Source: Pseudoalteromonas sp. GCY
GTDB taxonomy: Bacteria > Pseudomonadota > Gammaproteobacteria > Enterobacterales > Alteromonadaceae
Reading direction: 5' to 3'
NCBI RefSeq assembly: GCF_016695175.1
Contig: NZ_CP068023.1
Span: 2,991,501-3,055,500, forward strand
DNA: 64,000 bases
The position numbers were made by a program, and so were the translations under genes. The notes under the pieces are model-generated. The model worked only from the letters and a program-made list of their open reading frames with translations. It was not told where the DNA came from and ran no database searches. This document shows, in pieces, positions 58,460 through 64,000 of the stretch; the stretch's first letter is position 1; every line of letters begins with the position of its first letter.

Positions 58460-59383
58460 TTAAGCTCTTGGGTGATGCTGCTGGTGCAATGTTTTTAAAC
58501 GTTCACTGGCAACATGTGTATAAATTTGAGTCGTCGACAAGTCGCTATGGCCAAGCATCATTTGCACAACTCGCAAGTCAGCGCCATGATTCAATAAATG
58601 TGTTGCAAAAGCATGACGTAGCGTATGTGGCGATAACGGCGACTTAACGTCTGCCAAAATAGCATAGTGTTTTATGCGATGCCAAAAAGTTTGTCGCGTC
58701 ATACCTATACCGCGCTTGGATGGAAAGACAAAATCGGTAGCATGCTTGATCATTAAGCCCCGCCCTTTTTTGAGAAATTGTTCAATCCAATGCAATGCTT
58801 CTTCACCCATAGGCACTAAGCGCTCCTTGCCTCCCTTACCACGCACAAGTACAACAGCTTGTCTCATGTTGACTTGCTCCATTCTTAGCCCGACTAACTC
58901 AGTCACGCGCAACCCCGTGGCATACAAGAGTTCGAGCATTGCCTTATCTCTCAGTCCCATCGGGTCGTCACAATCAGGAGCATTTAACAAGGCCTCAACT
59001 TCTTGCTCTGACAAGGTTTTTGGCAGCGACGGTGTTGTTTTAGGTTGCGCAATAGTATCCAGTGGAGACTGCGCGATTTGTTTTTCTCGCAACCAATATA
59101 AATAAAATCTCTTTAATGCACTGATGGCTCGCGCGTTACTCTTTGCTTTTAAGCCCTTGTCTATTCTGTGTGCCAAATAAGCCTCGACGTCCTGGCTTGT
59201 GATCGCCAGTAAAGAAGACACCGAGGTTTCTGCTTTTATAAATAAGAGAAACTTTTCAAGGTCGCTGCGATAGGCTGCAATGGTATTTTCACTGAGCCCT
59301 TGCTCCAAAAATAGCGCATCTAAAAAGGCTTCTATATATTGCAGATCGGACAGTGTATGGGAAGTTGCTTGGTGTTCGCTCAC
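58460..59383 (-). CDS. xerD: Site-specific tyrosine recombinase XerD
   Basis: The 307-residue protein has the core-binding N-terminal domain and the catalytic residues of tyrosine recombinases: Arg in ATGLRVTELVGL, HTLRHAFATHLL, LGHSDLSTTQ and the nucleophile Tyr in IYTHV. With XerC it resolves chromosome dimers at dif. Divergent from fldB, as in other gammaproteobacteria. Confidence 0.95.
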   Translation of the reverse strand: MSEHQATSHTLSDLQYIEAFLDALFLEQGLSENTIAAYRSDLEKFLLFIKAETSVSSLLAITSQDVEAYLAHRIDKGLKAKSNARAISALKRFYLYWLREKQIAQSPLDTIAQPKTTPSLPKTLSEQEVEALLNAPDCDDPMGLRDKAMLELLYATGLRVTELVGLRMEQVNMRQAVVLVRGKGGKERLVPMGEEALHWIEQFLKKGRGLMIKHATDFVFPSKRGIGMTRQTFWHRIKHYAILADVKSPLSPHTLRHAFATHLLNHGADLRVVQMMLGHSDLSTTQIYTHVASERLKTLHQQHHPRA

Positions 59384-59463
59384 AGAGTACCTGTATTAAT
59401 TATTAACGTCATGATGTAGACTTGCCACCTATAATACCAGTCAAATTGAAAGTGATAAATACA

Positions 59464-59988
59464 ATGCAAATTGGGTTATTTTACGGCTCGACAACATGTT
59501 ACACAGAAATGGCCGCAGAAAAGATTCAAGAAATCATCGGCAAAGACACAATTACCTTATTTAATATTAAGGACGAGCCGCTAAAACAAGCTGAGCAGTT
59601 TGACTTTCTCATTTTTGGTATCTCAACATGGGACTTCGGCGAACTTCAGGAAGACTGGGAGTCTCACTGGGACGATATAGACAGCGTTGATCTGAGCAAC
59701 AAAGTCATAGCGCTATTCGGCATGGGTGACCAACAAGGTTATGGTGAATGGTTTCAAGATGCACTCGGCATGCTACATGAAAAAATTGCCCCTCAAGGCG
59801 TCACCTTTTTAGGCTACTGGCCAAATTCAGACGACTATGAATTTGAAGCGTCAAAAGCACTGACCGAAGATAAAAGTCAGTTTGTTGGTCTGGCACTAGA
59901 TGAAGACAGTCAATACGACAAAAGCGACGAGCGTATCGCAACTTGGATAGAGCAAATAATGACGGAATACGCCGAATTAGATGTTTAG
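59464..59988 (+). CDS. fldB: Flavodoxin FldB
   Basis: The 174-residue protein begins [19 protein letters not shown], the FMN phosphate-binding loop of long-chain flavodoxins, and has [15 protein letters not shown] and [10 protein letters not shown] around the flavin. It carries electrons at low potential. ATG 59464 is chosen because a TATAAT at 59430-59435 lies just before and inside the longer frame. The FldB assignment rests on its position next to xerD. Confidence 0.92.
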   Translation: MQIGLFYGSTTCYTEMAAEKIQEIIGKDTITLFNIKDEPLKQAEQFDFLIFGISTWDFGELQEDWESHWDDIDSVDLSNKVIALFGMGDQQGYGEWFQDALGMLHEKIAPQGVTFLGYWPNSDDYEFEASKALTEDKSQFVGLALDEDSQYDKSDERIATWIEQIMTEYAELDV

Positions 59989-59996
59989 CGCAGTAA

Positions 59997-60025
59997 GCGT
60001 TAGCACTAATCCAAAGTGTTAACGC
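59997..60025. terminator. Hairpin between fldB and the interrupted kinase gene
   Basis: An 11-base-pair stem with one G:T pair (GCGTTAGCACT/AGTGTTAACGC) and a 7-base loop lies between convergent genes. No T run. Confidence 0.5.
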
Positions 60026-60037
60026 CCACCCCTAGTA

Positions 60038-60343
60038 TCAGCTGTAAAACTGGCTCAATGCGGCCTCGATTTGTGATAGCTTATACGGTTTATGGATCAC
60101 ATTATCGAAAACTTCATTTTGAGCTTGAGTTAAAAAAATATCAGCGGTTATCGCCAAGATCGGTAACCTTGAATTTTCTTGTTTGATTAAATGTGCAGCC
60201 TCTGTACCACTCATACCCGGAAGATTCACATCCATAAAAATGATGTCAAAGTGTTTTTCTTTTGCCACTTCAAAATAGGCTTCAGCAGATTCGAAAATAT
60301 CATAACTACAACTAAGTTTGTCGAGTATAGCAGTGATCAGTAG
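60038..60343 (-). pseudogene. Severed receiver domain of the hybrid kinase
   Basis: This stretch continues the frame of the kinase gene directly after its TAA (60346-60344). It encodes the rest of a receiver domain: LLITAILDKL, then FMDVNLPGMSG with the phospho-acceptor Asp, AITAD and HKPYKL. Without the first acidic residues (in IEDNPLN, on the kinase side) it cannot form a working receiver on its own. A GTG at 60268 would allow only a fragment. Confidence 0.75.
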
Positions 60344-61636
60344 TTAATTAAGCGGATTGTCTTCTATTACACCAATCTGATGATAGAAAATGGCGATATG
60401 CTCTGTTTTTGGTGGCGAAGCGACTTTGACTCCACTTTCGCTTTTGCACGGAATAATAAACACCACCTCAGTCCCCTCGCCCTCTTGGCTGGAAACGCTG
60501 ATCCGCCCCCCCATAATATCAATAAGTGCTTTAGTCACACATAGGCTTAATCCAACCCCTAAGTTTCCTCTACCCTCAAACATGCTAAAGCGGTCAAATA
60601 GATTACTTTGCTCAAGCGCCGAAAGGCCTTTACCACTGTCTTTTACAATAAACTGTATTTCATTACCAATGACATATGCTCTGAGCACCACTTCTTGCCC
60701 AGCCTCGCTGCTCTGAATTGCAGTGTCGAGTAAAGTCTCTATGACGCGCGACACTTTATCCTTATCGAGCATCAAAGCCTCACCTTTATAGCCGCCAGCA
60801 ATAGAGTGCGTAATAGTAATATCGTGTTGTTTTGCCTCAGTAGCAAAGCGAGCAACTGACTGCTTGAGTAAATCGGATAATGAACAAAGAATGGGTTCAA
60901 ACTGAACTTTTTCACCTTCAATGAGCTCAAGCTCTAAAACAGAATCAATGACAGTAAGCAGTTTACTCCCTCCTGTTTCTATATTTTGCAGGTAGCTTGT
61001 CGTAGATTCAGAAAACCCTTCTGCTTCAGCTGAGTTGAGTACTACATCATTAAAACCAATGATGGCATTAAGTTGGGTGTGTAACTCATGGCTGATATCA
61101 GATAAGAAATTGTCTTTGGAATCATTAAGCAGCTTAAGTACGTTTACTTCTCTGCGCAGTTCGAGTTGCCGAATTACCTGACGACCCAAGGTGACAAGTG
61201 TTTTTCTTTGCAAATCGGTGAGTTTTTTAGGCTTATCACTGACAGCACAAATAGTGCCTACCTTATAACCACCTGAGCTAATCAGCGGTGCACCGGAATA
61301 ATGGCGGATTTTCGGACCACCAGTAACCAGTGGATTGTCAAAAAAGCGCTCATCTTCTAGGGCGTCTTGCACCTCAAATACATCTTCTTGCAAAATAGCG
61401 TGGGAGCAAAAGGAGATATCTCGATGGGTTTCATCCACCTCCAGCCCCACTTTAGACTTAAACCATTGGCGATTTGTGTCTATCAAGCTAATAAGCGCGA
61501 TAGGCGTTTCACAGATCTCTGACACAAGCTGCGTAATTTCATCAAGATTTGCTTCGGCAGCTGTATCCAATACCTTATATTCGCGCAGTGCTTTGAGACG
61601 ATTTTCTTCGTTATTTGGGATCTCGGCCTTTTTCAT
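60344..61636 (-). CDS. GAF-histidine kinase, hybrid kinase cut by an in-frame TAA
   Basis: The 430-residue product has a GAF domain (about 20-160), a HisKA domain with SDISHELHTQLNAIIGF (His about 187) and an HATPase domain with GKGLSALE and GNLGVGLSLC. It ends at IGVIEDNPLN, which is the start of a receiver domain; the stop TAA falls exactly where hybrid kinases have Gln (EDNPLNQ), and the same frame then encodes the rest of the receiver. A single C-to-T change (CAA to TAA) explains it. The truncated kinase may still be active but has lost its relay domain. There is no membrane segment. Confidence 0.82.
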   Translation of the reverse strand: MKKAEIPNNEENRLKALREYKVLDTAAEANLDEITQLVSEICETPIALISLIDTNRQWFKSKVGLEVDETHRDISFCSHAILQEDVFEVQDALEDERFFDNPLVTGGPKIRHYSGAPLISSGGYKVGTICAVSDKPKKLTDLQRKTLVTLGRQVIRQLELRREVNVLKLLNDSKDNFLSDISHELHTQLNAIIGFNDVVLNSAEAEGFSESTTSYLQNIETGGSKLLTVIDSVLELELIEGEKVQFEPILCSLSDLLKQSVARFATEAKQHDITITHSIAGGYKGEALMLDKDKVSRVIETLLDTAIQSSEAGQEVVLRAYVIGNEIQFIVKDSGKGLSALEQSNLFDRFSMFEGRGNLGVGLSLCVTKALIDIMGGRISVSSQEGEGTEVVFIIPCKSESGVKVASPPKTEHIAIFYHQIGVIEDNPLN

Positions 61637-61765
61637 GAACACCTACACAAGCGAATTAAACCAGCTAAGTACACGTAAATCAGACTGCACTTTTGACACG
61701 ATGATTCTGACTATTTCTCAGCTAAAGTGTAGAAGATAAATTACGATACGAGCAAAAAATATCCA

Positions 61766-62470
61766 TCACATTTTTAGGTAAAACTCATGACATAAAGAAA
61801 CAAAATCATTCGTATATTGGTTATCTACATCGTATATCACCAACGACTGATCATGACTTGGTTGTGCTATGTTTTGTTTGGCGAACAGTAGCAATCTGCG
61901 AGAGTAAGATTTACTCGGGGTAGTTTTAATCGCACAGCTTGAAACAAGAAACCAATTTCGCGCTTTAGCAAGCTGACAAAAAAGCAAGCTCTCTTGATAG
62001 GGTAAAATTACCGCAAGTTGCCCAGCATCCGTCGTAAACTTTTCGAAGGCATCAAGCAACGCATCAAAACTTAGGCTGTCCGTGTGTCTCGCTCTATTTC
62101 TCGCTTGATTTTCTCCTTTCAAGCTCGCGTTGAAGTAAGGTGGGTTTGATACCATGAGGTCAAAGCGCAGCTCGCTATCAAACTTTTGTATTGCACAGCG
62201 ATGCAGCTCAATATCAGGCCACGGGCTATGCTTGATATTAAATTCTGCATCCTTTAACGCATCGTCATCAATCTCAACCGCATGGACTGTGCTCATTGGA
62301 CTTCGCTGTTTACACATCAATGCGATAAGCCCAGTTCCCGTTCCGACATCAACAATCCGGCTGGCTTCAGCGAGTGGAACCCACGCGCCAAGCAAAATAC
62401 CATCCGTCGAAACCTTCATTGCCGCATGATGCTGGGTCACCGAAAATTGTTTAAATGCAAACTGAGACAT
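61766..62470 (-). CDS. trmN6: tRNA1(Val) adenine-37 N6-methyltransferase
   Basis: The 234-residue protein has the SAM-binding motif VDVGTGTGLIALMCKQR and the N6-adenine methylase motif NPPYF. The start MSQFAFKQFSVTQHHAAMKVSTDGILLGAW is typical of YfiC/TrmN6, which modifies A37 of tRNA-Val. It is divergent from srmB, the same pairing as in E. coli. Confidence 0.93.
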   Translation of the reverse strand: MSQFAFKQFSVTQHHAAMKVSTDGILLGAWVPLAEASRIVDVGTGTGLIALMCKQRSPMSTVHAVEIDDDALKDAEFNIKHSPWPDIELHRCAIQKFDSELRFDLMVSNPPYFNASLKGENQARNRARHTDSLSFDALLDAFEKFTTDAGQLAVILPYQESLLFCQLAKARNWFLVSSCAIKTTPSKSYSRRLLLFAKQNIAQPSHDQSLVIYDVDNQYTNDFVSLCHEFYLKM

Positions 62471-62479
62471 CCTATACCT

Positions 62480-62507
62480 TTGAGAAAATGCAATAGCAAC
62501 GTATAAT
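62480..62507 (+). promoter_or_regulatory. Sigma-70 promoter of srmB
   Basis: TTGAGA (62480-62485), a 16-base spacer and TATAAT (62502-62507) lie 30 bases before the srmB start. The match to the consensus is close. Confidence 0.6.
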
Positions 62508-62537
62508 TCCGCTATTGTCCTTTATTTGTGATGCAAT

Positions 62538-63764
62538 ATGCAATTTACTGAATTTGATTTAGACAGCAAGCTGATTAGTGCGATTAAAAAAATGGGTTTC
62601 GATACTCCCACCAGCATTCAACAGATGGCTATTCCTGAAGCGCTAATTGGCCGAGATATTCTCGCCAGCGCACCAACCGGTACGGGTAAAACCGCTGCAT
62701 TCTTGATCCCTGCGATTCAGTATTTGCTTGATTTCCCTCGCAAAGAGCCAGGCTTTGCCCGCGTACTTATCATGACGCCAACGCGTGAACTTGCCTATCA
62801 AATACACGAGCAATGTGAACTCCTTGCCGCAGGTGTTAATCTTAAAATAGGCGTGGTAACTGGCGGTATTAATTACGGCAGTCACAAAGAAATCTTCGAA
62901 AAGAACAATGATATCCTTATCGCAACGCCAGGTCGTTTGATGGAATATCTTGAAACCGAGAACTTCCACGCAGAAAACGTTGAGCTACTGATCTTAGATG
63001 AAGCCGACCGCATGCTAGACATGGGCTTTCGAAAAGAAATGCTACGTATTTGCTCTGAAGCGGTTAACCGTCGTCAGTGCTTTTTGTTCTCTGCAACCCT
63101 TGAGGGCGAAAGCGTTGAGAAGTTTGCTGAGCGTATATTGCAAGACCCAGCACTACTTGAAGCCACTCCATCACGTAAAGAAAAAGGTAAAATCCATCAG
63201 TGGGTTCATCTTGCAGATAACTACGAGCACAAAGTCAATTTGCTCGCACAACTACTAGATGACGAAGAAGTAACCAAAGCGGTTATCTTCGTAAAAACGC
63301 GTGAACGCCTAGAAACACTCGTTGGCGAGCTATTTGCTAAAGGCATTAAAACCACTTGGCTGCGTGGTGAAATGCCACAAGACAAACGCATGGCTGCGAT
63401 GGCAAGTTTTCACAGTGGTAAGACGAATATCTTAGTGGCAACAGATGTTGCAGCCCGTGGTATCGACGTTGCGGATATCAGCCACGTATTTAACTTTGAT
63501 ATGCCGCGCACCGCAGATATTTATGTACACCGCATCGGTCGTACAGGCCGCGCTGGTAAAAAAGGCACCGCGGTTTCTTTGGTTGAAGCCCACGATGTTG
63601 AAATTTTAGGGAAGGTTGAGCGTTACACCGACCAAAAACTTAAGCGCCGAGTAATTAAAGGCCTTGAACCTAAACATAAAGAAGCAAAAGCACCGAAGAA
63701 GAAAAAAGATCCGGTGAAAATCAAGGCGAAAAAGAAAGCCGCCAAGGTTAAAAAGAAAAAGTAA
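62538..63764 (+). CDS. srmB: DEAD-box RNA helicase SrmB
   Basis: The 408-residue protein has all DEAD-box motifs: the Q motif FDTPTSIQQMAIP, APTGTGKTAA, PTRELA, LDEADRM, FSATL, ARGIDVAD and HRIGRTGRAG, and a Lys-rich tail of about 40 residues. SrmB helps assembly of the large ribosomal subunit, especially in the cold. The assignment rests on sequence and its pairing with trmN6. Confidence 0.93.
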   Translation: MQFTEFDLDSKLISAIKKMGFDTPTSIQQMAIPEALIGRDILASAPTGTGKTAAFLIPAIQYLLDFPRKEPGFARVLIMTPTRELAYQIHEQCELLAAGVNLKIGVVTGGINYGSHKEIFEKNNDILIATPGRLMEYLETENFHAENVELLILDEADRMLDMGFRKEMLRICSEAVNRRQCFLFSATLEGESVEKFAERILQDPALLEATPSRKEKGKIHQWVHLADNYEHKVNLLAQLLDDEEVTKAVIFVKTRERLETLVGELFAKGIKTTWLRGEMPQDKRMAAMASFHSGKTNILVATDVAARGIDVADISHVFNFDMPRTADIYVHRIGRTGRAGKKGTAVSLVEAHDVEILGKVERYTDQKLKRRVIKGLEPKHKEAKAPKKKKDPVKIKAKKKAAKVKKKK

Positions 63765-63767
63765 CCC

Positions 63768-63798
63768 AAAAAACCAGCGTCAGTACGCTGGTTTTTTT
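63768..63798 (+). terminator. srmB terminator
   Basis: An 8-base-pair stem (ACCAGCGT/ACGCTGGT) with a 4-base loop, preceded by A and followed by seven T. Starts 4 bases after the stop codon. Confidence 0.93.
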
Positions 63799-63846
63799 AT
63801 GTTAATTTGGGCAAGAGCTAATCTGGACAAATGCGATTGTTCGATT

Positions 63847-64000
63847 TTAAAACGCGTTGCCGCCGTTAATTATAATTGGCGCAGAACTTCGGAAGAGCTC
63901 TTTATTTCTACCTGAAATAAAGCCAGAAGCAATGACTCTACCATTAAGACTGGATACTGTTATTTTCCCGTGGTAAATTCTAGAGGAACATGCAACATTC
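63847..64000 (-). CDS. Unidentified protein, C-terminal 50 residues
   Basis: On the minus strand a frame enters from the right edge and runs 50 codons without a stop to TAA at 63849-63847. It contains SSRIYHGKITVSSLNGRVIA and ends NGGNAF. The pattern is faintly like the C-terminus of FimT/GspH-type minor pilins, but this is a guess. The rest lies outside. Confidence 0.5.
   Translation of the reverse strand, partial: NVACSSRIYHGKITVSSLNGRVIASGFISGRNKELFRSSAPIIINGGNAF

Overview
The window looks like chromosomal DNA of a marine gammaproteobacterium of the Alteromonadales, most likely Pseudoalteromonas. This rests on protein character and gene order: recX-alaS-lysC-csrA, xerD-dsbC-recJ-prfB-lysS with divergent fldB, divergent srmB/trmN6, a Na+-pumping oxaloacetate decarboxylase, a TonB-dependent receptor and several GGDEF proteins. 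It is inference from recognised families, since no database search was run.

Layout. 1-14.5 kb: the end of a TonB-dependent receptor, a TPR-sulfotransferase, a lipoprotein, a YqaA-type membrane protein, acpH, a TPR sensor kinase, a serine hydrolase, a rhodanese/LysR divergent pair, a YjbR protein, a secreted orphan, a WYL regulator and a lipoprotein. 14.5-20.8 kb is an accessory island. It holds a gene split at an A AAA AAG slippery heptamer, four degenerate tandem repeats of about 0.5 kb full of hairpins, a 5'-truncated VgrG-tip effector ending in a WHH-type nuclease with a SUKH-like immunity gene, and a second immunity gene whose 5' end is fused to the same repeat. 20.9-28.8 kb: a GlxA-type regulator with a MAPEG protein, a 7TM-type diguanylate cyclase, arfA, an alpha/beta hydrolase, a secreted BSP-type metallopeptidase, a subclass B1 metallo-beta-lactamase and an easily missed 58-residue peptide gene that looks like a double-glycine-leader precursor.

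29-39.5 kb is core metabolism: oadGAB, csrA, lysC, alaS, recX and ribA. 39.6-51.1 kb: a three-gene module (outer-membrane barrel, PstS-like periplasmic protein, membrane GGDEF), a YejM/LapC-type protein, TonB, an ECF sigma with its partner, and a NhaC-family transporter / RpiR regulator / NamZ cluster that may serve MurNAc salvage. 51.2-52.4 kb is a tRNA operon (Ser-GCT then four Arg-ACG, minus strand) in which six decayed tRNA-Arg 3' halves alternate with intact copies. 52.5-64 kb: lysS, prfB with its programmed +1 frameshift, recJ, dsbC, xerD, fldB, a hybrid histidine kinase cut by an in-frame TAA at the start of its receiver domain, trmN6, srmB and the end of an unidentified gene.

The most unusual parts are the toxin/immunity scar with its structured repeats, the split gene on a dnaX-like heptamer, the orphan leader-type peptide, and the tRNA array with interleaved tRNA 3'-half repeats. 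Starts were moved from the longest frame where a Shine-Dalgarno sequence, signal peptide or family length argued for it.
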